64,000 bases of DNA. Origin: SZUA-100 sp965248135. GTDB taxonomy: Bacteria > Pseudomonadota > Alphaproteobacteria > Rhizobiales > Rhizobiaceae. Shown one piece after another: positions 7,660 through 18,199 of the stretch. The notes under the pieces are model-generated. The model saw only the letters and a list, made by a program, of their open reading frames with translations. It ran no database searches and was not told where the DNA came from. How positions within the stretch are numbered: the first letter of the stretch is position 1; each line of letters opens with the position of its first letter. The position numbers and the translations under genes are program-made. The stretch covers positions 1,860,001 through 1,924,000 of the forward strand of contig CBDFIN010000012.1 of the NCBI GenBank assembly GCA_965248135.1. Reading direction: 5' to 3'.

Positions 7660-10600
7660 ATGACAAAAATATCCAGAAAAACCCTGATTGGTAAAGTCAA
7701 TCAATCGCTGAAGGGCAAAAGTATCCAAAAACTATTGGCTCCAGCGTTGTTTGACAATGCCGATCTCGACGATTTGATCGAGCAGGGCAGCGATGTTCTC
7801 GCTCGTGGCACGGTATCAATGACCACGCGACTTGAGAGCTTTCGGCTGCAAAAACCGGTTGTAGCGGTGAGCTCCTTGGGAAATGACAGTACAGGGACGG
7901 CCTGTCATGCGGTGGAAATAGTCACCATCAACAAACCGTTTATTTTTGATTCGGTGATGGGCGAGTTGAATGATTCTAAACTTTCCGTCCGTCTGGTCAT
8001 TCATCCAACTTTATCAGCCGTGTTTGACAAGGGCAAAAAGTTCACCAAATTTGGCAGTGATGCGTCGGACGGAGAATTTACCAGATCACTCAGCATGATC
8101 CAGGTCTATGTCGAGGAGTTGGAAAAAGATGCTCACAAGGCGCTGGTTGGCCGGCTGAAAAAGGTTCTCGAAACGGTCGATCTTGCGGTGCGCGACTGGC
8201 AGCCGATGCTTGCCCGCCTGGAGCAGGCGATTGTTGATTATCGCACCAATCCACCGCCCATCCCGGCGCACGAAATCGCCGAAGCCGTACAACTGCTATC
8301 CTGGCTGAGGGACGAGAATTTCACTTTTCTCGGCATGCGCGATTATCTCTATAGCGGTGGTGCAACCCGCGGCACCCTAAAACGTGCCGGCATTGAAGGG
8401 CTGGGCATTCTCGCCGACCCCGATGTCTCGGTGCTGCGGCGGGACCGCAAGACGGTCACCATGACACCTGAAATTCGTGATTTCCTGTTGAGCCGCGAGC
8501 CGCTTTTTATCTCCAAGGCCAATATGAAGTCGGTGGTGCACCGGCGCACCTATATCGATTATATCGGCGTCAAACTTTACAACACCAAGGGAAAACTATC
8601 CGGCGAACTGAGGATAGTCGGCCTGTTCACGTCGACCGCCTATACGAGATCGGTCAAGCGCATACCGCTGATCCGCAAAAAGGTCGAGACGGTGCTTGAA
8701 AAATCGGGCCATCAAGCCACAAGCCACTCGGGCAAGGCGCTGACCAATGTGCTGGAAACCTATCCGCGCGATGAACTGTTCCAGATCGATACCGAGCTTC
8801 TAGCCAGTTTCGCCAATATGGTGATGCGCCTTGGCGAGCGTCCGCGCATTCGCGTGCTGGCTCGTATCGACAAATTTGACCGCTATGTTTCGGTGCTGGT
8901 ATTCGTACCACGCGAGCGCTATGATTCAGACATTCGCGCCCGCATCGGCGATTATCTGGGTGAGGCCTATGAGGGGCGTCTTTCCGCCTATATCCCGTCA
9001 TTTCCAGACAATGGCATGGCGCGGGTGCATTTTATCATCGGGCGTTCCGGCAACCAGACGCCGCAAATTGATCAAAACATCCTCGAAACCGTTGTCAGCG
9101 ATATCGTGCTTACCTGGGAAGACGCCCTGGGCGAAGTGGCGCATGACAAGGGCAACGATGTTTCCGCCTATCGCGGCGCTTTTTCTGCCGCCTATCGTGA
9201 AGCGTTCACCCCGGATATCGGTCTTGAAGATGTCGGATACATCAATGCGCTGATCGGCGACAACAGGGCTGTCGGCATAAATTTCCATCCACTTTCCCGT
9301 CAAAAATCTACCGATGACCCCCATCAGATCGGGCTGAAGATTTATCATCCGGACGAATCAGCCCCTTTGTCACGGCGGGTGCCGTTGCTTGAGAATTTGG
9401 GCTTTCATGTGCTTGGGGAGCACACCTATAAGGTCAAACCCGAAGGCGGCAGAACGATCTATATCCATGATATGGTTCTGGAAAGAGCCGATGGTCAACC
9501 GATCCGGCTTGTGCGGGACCGGCAGCGGCTGAGCGAATGTGTTCTTGCCGTTTGGGAGGGTCGCACCGAGGATGACAGTTTTAACGCGCTGGTGTTGATT
9601 TCCGGTGCCGAGTGGCGCGATTGTTTTGTTATTCGCTCCTATGCCCGTTACCTCAAACAACTGCGCACCCGGTTCAGTCAGGAATATATGGGCCAGACAT
9701 TGGCGCGCTATGCCGGCATCACCACCGATTTGATCGCTCTGTTCCACGCCCGCTTTGACCCGGCGGAGAAAAAGTCGGAAGAAAAGCAGAACAACCTTCG
9801 CCAGAATGTCGAAATAGCCTTCGAACAGGTTGGCTCGCTTGATGATGACCGCATATTACATTCATTCCTGTTTTTGATGAATGCCACCTTGCGTACCAAT
9901 TTTTACCAGAATGTCGATGTGCTGCCGGGTACCGACATGAAAAAGGGTGGTGGTGTCCAGGTGCTTGCACTGAAGTTCGACCCGCACGCCATCCATCTGA
10001 TGCCCAAGCCGGCGCCGTTTCGTGAAATCTTTGTTTCCTCTCCGGTGGTCGAGGGCCTGCATCTGCGTTTTGGTCCGGTGGCCCGCGGCGGCCTGCGCTG
10101 GTCTGACAGGGCCGAGGATTATCGCACCGAGGTGCTTGGCCTGGTCAAGGCGCAGCAGGTGAAGAATGCGGTCATTGTGCCGGTCGGTTCCAAGGGCGGG
10201 TTTTATCCCAAACAACTGCCCGTCGGCGGCACAAGGGAAGAGTTTTTTGAAGCCGGGCGCTCGGCCTATAAAATCTTCATCTCTGCCATGCTGTCGCTCA
10301 CAGATAATTTGCACGGCGATAAAATTTCGCCACCGAAACAAACCATACGCTATGACGGCGACGATCCTTATTTCGTCGTTGCCGCCGACAAGGGTACGGC
10401 GACCTTTTCTGATACCGCAAACGGCATATCGGCAGCCCATGATTTCTGGCTCGACGATGCCTTCGCCTCCGGCGGTTCGGCCGGCTATGATCACAAGGTA
10501 ATGGGCATTACCGCCCGTGGTGGATGGGAGGCAGTAAAACGCCATTTCCGCGAGATGGACCGCGATATCCAAAGTGAGCCGTTTACCGCCATCGGTGTGG

Positions 10601-12471
10601 GCGACATGTCGGGTGATGTGTTCGGCAATGGCATGCTGCTTTCAAAGCAAACCAGACTGATTGCCGCTTTCGATCATCGCGATATCTTCATTGACCCTGC
10701 GCCCGATCCGGCCGCTTCGTTTGAGGAACGCCAGCGGCTGTTCAAACTGGGTCGTTCCAGCTGGCAGGATTATGATGCCACCAAAATTTCAAAGGGCGGC
10801 GGGGTGTTCTCGCGGCGCGAAAAGTCGATAAAACTTCCCGCAGCAGCCCGCAACGCCATTGGGCTGAAACAGGAAAAGGCGACGCCAAGCGAAATCATCA
10901 ATACAATCTTGAAATCGGAGGCCGATCTGCTGTGGTTCGGCGGCATCGGCACCTATGTGCGGGCCACTTCGGAATCGGATGCCCAGGCCGGCGACCGCGC
11001 CAATGATGCCGTGCGGGTGACCGCCAAGGAAGTTGGCGCCAAGGTTATCGGCGAGGGGGCTAATCTCGGTCTCACCCAGCGGGCGCGCATTGAATATAAT
11101 TTCAACGGCGGACGCTGCAATTCCGATGCCATCGATAATTCCGCCGGCGTAAACTCCTCCGACGTTGAAGTGAATATCAAGATCGCGCTTTCCACCGCCA
11201 TGAAGGCCGGCAAACTAAAACGCCCAGCCCGCGACAAGCTGTTAGCTGCAATGACCGAGGACGTCGGCCAACTGGTGCTGCGCAACAATTATCTGCAGAC
11301 CCTGGCACTTTCCATGTCCGAGCAGCACGGCATGGATGATCTGGCCTATCAGATCCGTTTCATGCAGGATCTGGAGGAACGCGGGCTGCTTGACCGGGGG
11401 GTCGAGTTGTTGCCTGATGACGCTGCTCTAATCGACCGGCAGACCGGCAAGCTGCCGCTCACTCGCGCCGAGACGGGCGTACTTCTGGCCTATGCGAAGA
11501 TTGTTTTGCTGGATGATCTTGTCGCCAGCGATGTGCCTGATGCGCCGTGGTTACACTCCGAACTTATGGGTTATTTTCCCCAAGAGATGCGCAAGAAATT
11601 CGCTGACGAGATCAATTCTCATCGTCTGAAAAGGGAGATCATCGCAACTCTGGTCGCCAATTCGGTGATCAACCGTGGCGGCCCCACATTTATCACCCGT
11701 ATGGGCGATCTAACCGGTGCGAACTCGGCTCAAATCACCCTTGCCTATATCGCCGTGCGCGATGGATTTGACATTAAAACACTCAATGGCGAAATCGATG
11801 CGCTCGACAACAAGATACCGGGCAAAGCGCAATTGGCACTATATCAGAAGGTTCAGGACCTGTTGCACGAGCAAACTGAGTGGCAGCTCAGAAATGGTGA
11901 TTTCAGCGCCGGTCTTGGCCCTATGATTGACATGAGCAGGAAAAATCTCGCCAAACTGATGCCCGAGATCGACAACATCTTGCCGGACTTTCTCAATCAA
12001 AGCATCGCCGAATCAGCGGGTGAATATGTCGGCCAGGGTGTGCCCAGGCTCCTGGCAGAAAAAATCGCACGTTTAAGCGTTGCTGGCCTGGTGAGTGATA
12101 CCGCGCTGATCGGCCAACACAGCAAACAATCCCTGCTGGTCGCGGCCAATGGGCTATTCAGGACCACCAAGGCATTTCGCATCGGCCGCATAAAAGTTGC
12201 CGCACACCAAATCTCGACCGTCGATTATTATGACGGCCTGGCGCTCAGCCACGCAATGAATGCCATAGACACGGCGCGGCGCGACATTGCCATTAAGGCG
12301 CTGGCCGGATTTCCAAAATCGGACAATCCGGCCCGTGACTGGATTGCAGCCAAAGGCGGTGCCGCTGCCCACGCCCAAAAATCTGTGGTTACCATCGCTA
12401 AAAGCGGTGAACTCAATGTCTCAAGATTAATGGTGGCAGCGAATTTGTTGAGCGATCTCGCCAAGGCTTGA
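7660..12471 (+). CDS. gdhB: NAD-specific glutamate dehydrogenase, large type
   Basis: Converts glutamate to 2-oxoglutarate and ammonia with NAD. At 1,603 aa it belongs to the roughly 180-kDa L_180 class. The long N-terminal region (about 1-700) contains ACT-like regulatory parts. The catalytic core shows ARGGLRWSDR near residue 806, KNAVIVPVGSKGGF with the catalytic lysine region near 830-850, and GVGDMSGDVFGNGML near 980 for dinucleotide binding. No frameshift is visible. The gene feeds carbon from amino acids into the TCA cycle near pyc. The symbol follows common usage for this class and is not certain. Confidence 0.95.
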   Translation: MTKISRKTLIGKVNQSLKGKSIQKLLAPALFDNADLDDLIEQGSDVLARGTVSMTTRLESFRLQKPVVAVSSLGNDSTGTACHAVEIVTINKPFIFDSVMGELNDSKLSVRLVIHPTLSAVFDKGKKFTKFGSDASDGEFTRSLSMIQVYVEELEKDAHKALVGRLKKVLETVDLAVRDWQPMLARLEQAIVDYRTNPPPIPAHEIAEAVQLLSWLRDENFTFLGMRDYLYSGGATRGTLKRAGIEGLGILADPDVSVLRRDRKTVTMTPEIRDFLLSREPLFISKANMKSVVHRRTYIDYIGVKLYNTKGKLSGELRIVGLFTSTAYTRSVKRIPLIRKKVETVLEKSGHQATSHSGKALTNVLETYPRDELFQIDTELLASFANMVMRLGERPRIRVLARIDKFDRYVSVLVFVPRERYDSDIRARIGDYLGEAYEGRLSAYIPSFPDNGMARVHFIIGRSGNQTPQIDQNILETVVSDIVLTWEDALGEVAHDKGNDVSAYRGAFSAAYREAFTPDIGLEDVGYINALIGDNRAVGINFHPLSRQKSTDDPHQIGLKIYHPDESAPLSRRVPLLENLGFHVLGEHTYKVKPEGGRTIYIHDMVLERADGQPIRLVRDRQRLSECVLAVWEGRTEDDSFNALVLISGAEWRDCFVIRSYARYLKQLRTRFSQEYMGQTLARYAGITTDLIALFHARFDPAEKKSEEKQNNLRQNVEIAFEQVGSLDDDRILHSFLFLMNATLRTNFYQNVDVLPGTDMKKGGGVQVLALKFDPHAIHLMPKPAPFREIFVSSPVVEGLHLRFGPVARGGLRWSDRAEDYRTEVLGLVKAQQVKNAVIVPVGSKGGFYPKQLPVGGTREEFFEAGRSAYKIFISAMLSLTDNLHGDKISPPKQTIRYDGDDPYFVVAADKGTATFSDTANGISAAHDFWLDDAFASGGSAGYDHKVMGITARGGWEAVKRHFREMDRDIQSEPFTAIGVGDMSGDVFGNGMLLSKQTRLIAAFDHRDIFIDPAPDPAASFEERQRLFKLGRSSWQDYDATKISKGGGVFSRREKSIKLPAAARNAIGLKQEKATPSEIINTILKSEADLLWFGGIGTYVRATSESDAQAGDRANDAVRVTAKEVGAKVIGEGANLGLTQRARIEYNFNGGRCNSDAIDNSAGVNSSDVEVNIKIALSTAMKAGKLKRPARDKLLAAMTEDVGQLVLRNNYLQTLALSMSEQHGMDDLAYQIRFMQDLEERGLLDRGVELLPDDAALIDRQTGKLPLTRAETGVLLAYAKIVLLDDLVASDVPDAPWLHSELMGYFPQEMRKKFADEINSHRLKREIIATLVANSVINRGGPTFITRMGDLTGANSAQITLAYIAVRDGFDIKTLNGEIDALDNKIPGKAQLALYQKVQDLLHEQTEWQLRNGDFSAGLGPMIDMSRKNLAKLMPEIDNILPDFLNQSIAESAGEYVGQGVPRLLAEKIARLSVAGLVSDTALIGQHSKQSLLVAANGLFRTTKAFRIGRIKVAAHQISTVDYYDGLALSHAMNAIDTARRDIAIKALAGFPKSDNPARDWIAAKGGAAAHAQKSVVTIAKSGELNVSRLMVAANLLSDLAKA

Positions 12472-12481
12472 GAGCTTGCCT

Positions 12482-12687
12482 CGACGGTGATCGCTTGAAA
12501 GAAAGTTTATCCGCATGGCGCCCGAATGGAGGGATTTTTTCAAAGAAAAATTTCGGGAATTCGGGTCAGCCCTGAGCACTGCTCATGTGAGGACGGTGAT
12601 TGAGGCGCTGAAAGCGCCGCAAAGAACCGTCCGCAGCGGAGCAAACTAACAAAATACGTGCAAATCGCTTTCAAGCGATTGCCGTGA
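12482..12687 (+). repeat. 206-bp repeat element, copy A (MITE-like)
   Basis: A 206-nt segment nearly identical to 31380-31585, in opposite orientation. Its ends form imperfect inverted repeats ending in ATCGCTTGAAAG, and the right end carries the hairpin AATCGCTT-TC-AAGCGATT (12663-12680). It holds an open frame (12494-12649, plus) ending in a TAA. The flanks GAGCTTGCCTCGA and GAGCTTACTTCGA look like a degenerate target duplication. It sits 10 nt after the GDH stop, so it may also shape the 3' end of that transcript. No transposase is encoded, so mobility would be in trans. Confidence 0.75.
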
Positions 12688-12758
12688 GCTTACTTCGATA
12701 GGCTTGATTATTATAGCCTCGCGGTCCAGATTGCCGTTTTTGGCAGGGGAGAATTTAA

Positions 12759-14126
12759 ATGTCGGATGTAGCGGTGGAAGCCGGACAGACCTCAAAACGC
12801 GGCATCTGGGGCTGGATGCTGTTTGACTGGGCCGCGCAACCTTTTCACACCTTGATCCTGACCTTTATTTTTGCACCCTATTTTGCCGCGCAAGTGGCGC
12901 CAAACGCCGTCGATGGCCAAACCTGGTGGGCTTTTGCAGTTGGCATTGGCGGCCTATTCATCGCTTTTTTTTCGCCAATCCTTGGCTCTATCGCCGATGC
13001 TACAGGTCCGCGCAAACCGTGGATATTCGCCTTTGCCGTTTTCGGTATTGTCGGTTCTTTTGCCCTTTGGTATGTGACACCCGGCGCCAGCAACGCGGCC
13101 ATATTCTGGGGACTGGTAGCCTTTGTAATCGCCTTGGCGGGTTTTGAATTTGCCGCCGTCTTTAACAATGCCATGATGCCTGATTTGGTGCCGCGAGAAG
13201 AACTTGGCCGGTTATCGGGCAATGCCTGGGGTCTGGGCTATGTCGGCGGGCTTTTTTGCCTGATAGCGATGTTGGCGCTGATGGTTGGCAATGTTGAAAC
13301 CGGCAAGACCCTGGTTGGCCTTACGCCGATATTTGGCTTCGATCCTTCGGCCGCCGAGGGTGAACGCTCAAGCGGGCTGTTAACCGCGATATGGTTTGCG
13401 GTGTTTATCATCCCGCTGTTCATCTTCACACCGGATACAATGCGCCGGGTCAAGGTCACGGGAGCCGTTAAAAACGGCTTGCGCGAATTGGCTAACACAC
13501 TGAAAACCCTGCCGCAGAACCGCAGTCTGTTCGCCTTTCTCGGTTCCAGCATGCTGTATCGTGATGCGCTGAATGGTCTTTATGCCTTCGGTGGCATTTA
13601 CGCGGCAGGGGTGCTGAACTGGTCGATAACAAGCATTGGAATATTCGGTATTCTGGCCAACGCCACCGGCGCGATTGGTGCCTGGCTGGGTGGCCGTATG
13701 GATGACCGGTTTGGGCCAAAGCCGGTGGTGGTCGTATCGCTGCTTTTGTTGACCATAGCCAGTATCCTGATCGTTTCCACCGATCCAAACCATGTTTTGT
13801 GGATGCGGGTAGCAGAAACAGCAAGTGACACCAGCCTGCCTGATATGATGTTTTATGCCTGTGGCGGGTTGATTGGCGCTGCCGGCGGTTCTATTCAGGC
13901 GGCATCGCGCACCTTGCTGGTCGATCAGGCCGACCCGGAAAGAATGACGGAGGCATTTGGGCTCTATGCGCTATCAGGCAAGGCCACATCCTTTGTCGCA
14001 CCGCTGTTGATTGGCCTGGTAACGGCCGTTTTCGGCAGTCAACAAATCGGCGTGATGCCGGTTATAGCGCTGTTCATTCTTGGCCTGGTTTTACTTCCCT
14101 TTGTCCGGGGCCGCAGTTCGGCGTGA
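12759..14126 (+). CDS. MFS transporter, UMF1 (Atg22-like) family
   Basis: A 455-aa inner-membrane protein with 12 predicted transmembrane segments. The N-terminal FDWAAQPFHTLILTFIFAPYFA matches the YDWANSAF-type signature of the bacterial UMF1 family, and a GxxxDxxGPRKP loop follows TM2. The transported compound is unknown; family members are thought to move amino acids or small metabolites. AGGGGAGA precedes the ATG. It starts about 70 nt after repeat copy A and is read towards pyc. Confidence 0.88.
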   Translation: MSDVAVEAGQTSKRGIWGWMLFDWAAQPFHTLILTFIFAPYFAAQVAPNAVDGQTWWAFAVGIGGLFIAFFSPILGSIADATGPRKPWIFAFAVFGIVGSFALWYVTPGASNAAIFWGLVAFVIALAGFEFAAVFNNAMMPDLVPREELGRLSGNAWGLGYVGGLFCLIAMLALMVGNVETGKTLVGLTPIFGFDPSAAEGERSSGLLTAIWFAVFIIPLFIFTPDTMRRVKVTGAVKNGLRELANTLKTLPQNRSLFAFLGSSMLYRDALNGLYAFGGIYAAGVLNWSITSIGIFGILANATGAIGAWLGGRMDDRFGPKPVVVVSLLLLTIASILIVSTDPNHVLWMRVAETASDTSLPDMMFYACGGLIGAAGGSIQAASRTLLVDQADPERMTEAFGLYALSGKATSFVAPLLIGLVTAVFGSQQIGVMPVIALFILGLVLLPFVRGRSSA

Positions 14127-14262
14127 TCTGAATACCCGATCTAATTTGAAAGCACGGTAAAATCCTTGCTGTTTGAAATTTACAGCAATTGTCTTTCGCA
14201 TTAGAACTACTGCATTCCGCCCAATATTAGCTTCCCTTGGTACTATGCAACAGGAGCCTGAC

Positions 14263-17200
14263 GTGGCCATTGAAAAAATCCTTGTAGCTAACCGCTCGGA
14301 AATCGCCATCCGCATTTTTCGCGCCGCCAATGAGCTGGGGTTAAAAACCGTGGCCATTTGGGCGGAGGAAGACAAGCTTGCTCTGCATCGGTTTAAATCC
14401 GATGAGGCCTATCAGGTCGGCAAAGGCCCGCATCTCGACAAGGATATGGGACCGATTGAAAGCTATCTGTCGATTGATGAGGTTTTGCGGGTTGCTAAAC
14501 ACGCAGGCGCCGATGCTATTCACCCGGGCTATGGATTATTGTCCGAGAGCCCGGAATTTGTTGATGCCTGCAATGAAGCCGGTATTACTTTTATTGGCCC
14601 CAAGGCCGAAACCATGCGATCGCTTGGCAACAAGGTGGCCGCCAGAAATCTTGCTGAGGCGGCAGGTGTGCCAGTAGTGCCGGCCACGCCGCCGCTGCCC
14701 GATGATATCGAAGAGATTAAACGTCTGGCGCAAGAGGTCGGCTATCCGGTGATGTTGAAGGCTTCCTGGGGAGGCGGCGGGCGCGGTATGCGGGTGATTC
14801 GCTCGGCGGATGATCTCGACAGGGAGGTGCTTGAAGCCAAACGCGAAGCCAAGTCTGCCTTTGGCAAGGATGAGATTTATCTGGAAAAACTGGTCGAACG
14901 GGCTCGTCACGTGGAGGTGCAGATTCTCGGCGACACCCATGGCAATGTGGTGCACCTGTTCGAACGTGACTGTTCGGTGCAGCGCCGCAACCAGAAAGTG
15001 GTCGAGCGCGCACCGGCCCCTTATCTTACCGCCGCCCAACGCGAAGAACTGGCCAGCCATGCGCTGAAGATAGCAAAAACCACTGATTATATCGGTGCCG
15101 GAACGGTTGAGTTCCTGATGAATATCGATACCGGTGCGTTTTATTTCATTGAGGTTAATCCGCGGGTTCAGGTGGAGCACACGGTCACCGAGGAAGTGAC
15201 AGGTATCGACATCATCAAGGCACAAATACACCTGGTCGATGGTGCAGAGATAGGTACGCCGGGGTCGGGTGTACCGGCGCAGCGCGACATCGCCCTTAAC
15301 GGTCACGCGCTGCAATGCCGCATAACCACCGAAGACCCGGAGCAGAATTTTATTCCCGATTATGGCCGCATTACCGCCTATCGTGGTGCCACCGGATTTG
15401 GCATTCGGCTTGATGGCGGCACCGCCTATTCGGGCGCCGTGATTACCCGGTTCTACGACCCGCTTTTGGAAAAGGTCACCGCCTGGGCGCCGACCGCCGA
15501 AGAGGCGATCAAGCGGATGGATCGTGCGCTCAGAGAGTTTCGTATTCGCGGCGTCGCCACCAATTTGACCTTCCTTGAAAATATCATCGGCCATGAGAAA
15601 TTTCAGAACAATTCCTACACCACCAGGTTCATCGACAATACGCCTGCATTGTTTGAGCATGTGCGCCGCCTCGATCGGGCAACAAAGCTGTTGACCTATA
15701 TCGCCGATGTGTCGGTTAACGGTCACCCCGAAACCAAAGGCCGGTCGCGGCCGTCAAACGGCCTTAGCCTGCCCCAGGCACCGTGGTTCGATAATCAGGT
15801 CACCGATGGCACTCGCCAGCGGCTGGAGCGTGATGGACCAGAAGAATTCGCCCGCTGGATGCGTCAGCAAAATCAGGTGCTGATTACCGACACGACAATG
15901 CGCGACGGGCACCAGTCGCTGCTCGCAACCCGCATGCGTACCTACGATATAGCCGCGGTGGCAGGCGCCTATGCCAAGACTTTGCCCCAGATGCTGTCAC
16001 TTGAATGCTGGGGCGGCGCCACCTTCGATGTTGCCATGCGGTTTTTAACTGAAGACCCATGGGAGCGGTTGGCGATGGTGCGGGATTCGGCCCCAAACAT
16101 TCTGCTGCAGGCGCTGGTGCGTGGCTCCAACGGTGTCGGCTACACCGGCTATCCTGATAATGTCGTTGTGCATTTCATTAAACAGGCGGCAGCCGGCGGG
16201 GTTGATCTGTTCCGCATATTTGACAGTCTCAACTGGATTGAAAACATGCGCGTTTCGATGGACGCGGTGCTTGAAACCGGCAAGCTGTGCGAGGCGGCGA
16301 TCTGCTATACAGGCGATCTGTTTGACCAAAGCCGAGCGCATTACAATCTCGACTATTATCTCAAACATGCCCGGGCGCTCGACAAGGCCGGCGCCCACAT
16401 CATTGCCATTAAGGATATGGCCGGGCTAATGAAACCTGCCGCCGCCAGAGTGCTTTTTCCGGCCCTTCGCCGGGAAACCGATTTGCCCATCCACTTCCAC
16501 ACCCACGATACTTCCGGCATTTCAGCCGCCACCGTGCTGGCGGCGGTGGAATCGGGTGTCGATGCCGTTGATGCGGCAATGGACGCGCTTTCCGGCGGCA
16601 CCTCCCAGCCCTGTCTTGGTTCGATCGTCGAGGCGTTGCGTGGCGGTGAGCGTGATCCCGGGCTTGACCGGGAGGCAATTCACAATATTTCGCTTTACTG
16701 GGAGGCGGTCAGAGGCCAGTACGCCGCCTTTGAAAGCGACGTCAAGGCGCCGGCTTCAGAGGTTTATCTGCATGAAATGCCCGGTGGCCAATACACCAAT
16801 TTGAAAGAACAGGCGCGTTCGCTCGGTCTTGAAACCCGCTGGCATGAAGTGGCCAAACGCTATTCCGACGTCAACGCCATGTTCGGCGATATCGTCAAGG
16901 TAACTCCATCTTCCAAGGTGGTTGGCGACATGGCGCTGATGATGGTATCGCAGGATCTTGCGGTGGCCGATGTGGAAGATCCGGCCCGCGATATCGCCTT
17001 TCCTGACTCGGTCGTATCGCTGATGCGCGGTGATCTTGGCCAGACCGAGAACGGTTGGCCCAAGGCCCTACAGAAAAAAGCTCTAAAGGAAGAAAAACCC
17101 TATACCGAGCGGCCCGGCGCGCTGTTAGCGGACGCTGATCTTGGCACATTGCGTCAGACCGCCGAGGACACGGTCGGGCGGAAAATCTCCGAATTGGAGT

Positions 17201-17739
17201 TTTCGTCCTATCTGATGTATCCGAAAGTCTTTACCGACTATGCGGCCGCGCAACAAACCTACGGGCCGATCAGTTGTCTTGCGACCCCGGTTTATTTTTA
17301 CGGTATTACGCCGGGTCAGGAGATTCTGGTTGATATCGAGAAGGGTAAGACTTTGGTCATCCGTTGTCTGGCCGTAAGCGAGGCTGATGACAAGGGCATG
17401 GTGACGGTGTTTTTCGAGCTCAATGGCCAGCCACGACGCATCCGCGTGCCTGACCGGGCCCACGGTGCCTCGGCATCGGCCAGCCGGCGCAAGGCGGAAA
17501 TCGGCAACAAGGCCCATGTTGCCGCCCCGATGCCCGGGATAATCTCAAAGCTTGCGGTTGAAGCCGGCGGCAAGGTCAAAACCGGCGATGTTCTACTGTC
17601 TATCGAGGCGATGAAAATGGAAACCGCGCTTCACGCCGACCAGGACGGCACAATCGGCGAAGTGCTGGTTGAAGCCGGTAGCCAGATTGACGCCAAGGAT
17701 CTGCTGATCGTGTTTGAGGCTGGACAATCTGCCGGCTGA
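14263..17739 (+). CDS. pyc: Pyruvate carboxylase
   Basis: Anaplerotic biotin enzyme that makes oxaloacetate from pyruvate, bicarbonate and ATP. Domains in order: biotin carboxylase (about 1-450; KASWGGGGRGMR, EVNPRVQVEHTVTEE), carboxyltransferase (about 510-800; TTMRDGHQS, FHTHDTSG), allosteric/PC-tetramerisation region, and C-terminal biotinyl domain with AMKM (biotinylated lysine near residue 1118). I place the start at GTG 14263 because AGGAG lies 6 nt upstream, giving 1,158 aa, normal for rhizobial PYC; the frame is open to 14173. Confidence 0.96.
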   Translation: MAIEKILVANRSEIAIRIFRAANELGLKTVAIWAEEDKLALHRFKSDEAYQVGKGPHLDKDMGPIESYLSIDEVLRVAKHAGADAIHPGYGLLSESPEFVDACNEAGITFIGPKAETMRSLGNKVAARNLAEAAGVPVVPATPPLPDDIEEIKRLAQEVGYPVMLKASWGGGGRGMRVIRSADDLDREVLEAKREAKSAFGKDEIYLEKLVERARHVEVQILGDTHGNVVHLFERDCSVQRRNQKVVERAPAPYLTAAQREELASHALKIAKTTDYIGAGTVEFLMNIDTGAFYFIEVNPRVQVEHTVTEEVTGIDIIKAQIHLVDGAEIGTPGSGVPAQRDIALNGHALQCRITTEDPEQNFIPDYGRITAYRGATGFGIRLDGGTAYSGAVITRFYDPLLEKVTAWAPTAEEAIKRMDRALREFRIRGVATNLTFLENIIGHEKFQNNSYTTRFIDNTPALFEHVRRLDRATKLLTYIADVSVNGHPETKGRSRPSNGLSLPQAPWFDNQVTDGTRQRLERDGPEEFARWMRQQNQVLITDTTMRDGHQSLLATRMRTYDIAAVAGAYAKTLPQMLSLECWGGATFDVAMRFLTEDPWERLAMVRDSAPNILLQALVRGSNGVGYTGYPDNVVVHFIKQAAAGGVDLFRIFDSLNWIENMRVSMDAVLETGKLCEAAICYTGDLFDQSRAHYNLDYYLKHARALDKAGAHIIAIKDMAGLMKPAAARVLFPALRRETDLPIHFHTHDTSGISAATVLAAVESGVDAVDAAMDALSGGTSQPCLGSIVEALRGGERDPGLDREAIHNISLYWEAVRGQYAAFESDVKAPASEVYLHEMPGGQYTNLKEQARSLGLETRWHEVAKRYSDVNAMFGDIVKVTPSSKVVGDMALMMVSQDLAVADVEDPARDIAFPDSVVSLMRGDLGQTENGWPKALQKKALKEEKPYTERPGALLADADLGTLRQTAEDTVGRKISELEFSSYLMYPKVFTDYAAAQQTYGPISCLATPVYFYGITPGQEILVDIEKGKTLVIRCLAVSEADDKGMVTVFFELNGQPRRIRVPDRAHGASASASRRKAEIGNKAHVAAPMPGIISKLAVEAGGKVKTGDVLLSIEAMKMETALHADQDGTIGEVLVEAGSQIDAKDLLIVFEAGQSAG

Positions 17740-17808
17740 CATCAACTATAATATAACCCGCGCTGATCAATATTCATGCCGGTTGTTGTGGATATATTTC
17801 CCACTGGC

Positions 17809-18156
17809 CTATTCCAGCTCGCTGAAAAACACACCAATAAGCCGCTTGTCACCGGCGCGCACAATCCGCGCCCTTGCGGTGCCGTTGTCAAACTCAAGCA
17901 GCCAGCCTCGGGCGGTTTTACTTGCCTGATGGTATGCGCCGCCGTTGGTGCCAAGCCGCCGGGCAATTTGTTCAAGCATCAAAGGGGTCAACTCTTCACT
18001 CGCGGGCTGATAAATCCACTCTGCCGGAACGGGTTTTTGACTGAACATATGGGCAAACAAACCAACATCATCCGCCGGTAATTCGCTCGACCACGATGAC
18101 GTGCTGGCCATTAACGAAACAAGCGCAACCAAGGCGGGTAGTCGGAGTGAACGCAT
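17809..18156 (-). CDS. Small secreted protein of unknown function
   Basis: About 115 aa from the ATG at 18156, with a GGGA ribosome-binding site 8 nt upstream. Residues 1-24 form a signal peptide (basic start, hydrophobic core, Ser-rich end), and the rest is a soluble periplasmic-type domain with no cysteine pair or catalytic motif. Family not recognised. It converges with pyc and begins about 44 nt after the nitroreductase stop on the same strand, so the two may be co-transcribed. Confidence 0.65.
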   Translation of the reverse strand: MRSLRLPALVALVSLMASTSSWSSELPADDVGLFAHMFSQKPVPAEWIYQPASEELTPLMLEQIARRLGTNGGAYHQASKTARGWLLEFDNGTARARIVRAGDKRLIGVFFSELE

Positions 18157-18199
18157 TTTGTGATCCCTGTTTTGACAGTCCAGCTTATCGGTAAACCGT

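Noticed and set aside
14536..15726. Long antisense open frame (about 396 codons) opposite pyruvate carboxylase
   Set aside because: It lies wholly within a clearly conserved gene, shows no family motif or ribosome-binding site, and such frames are common in GC-rich coding DNA.
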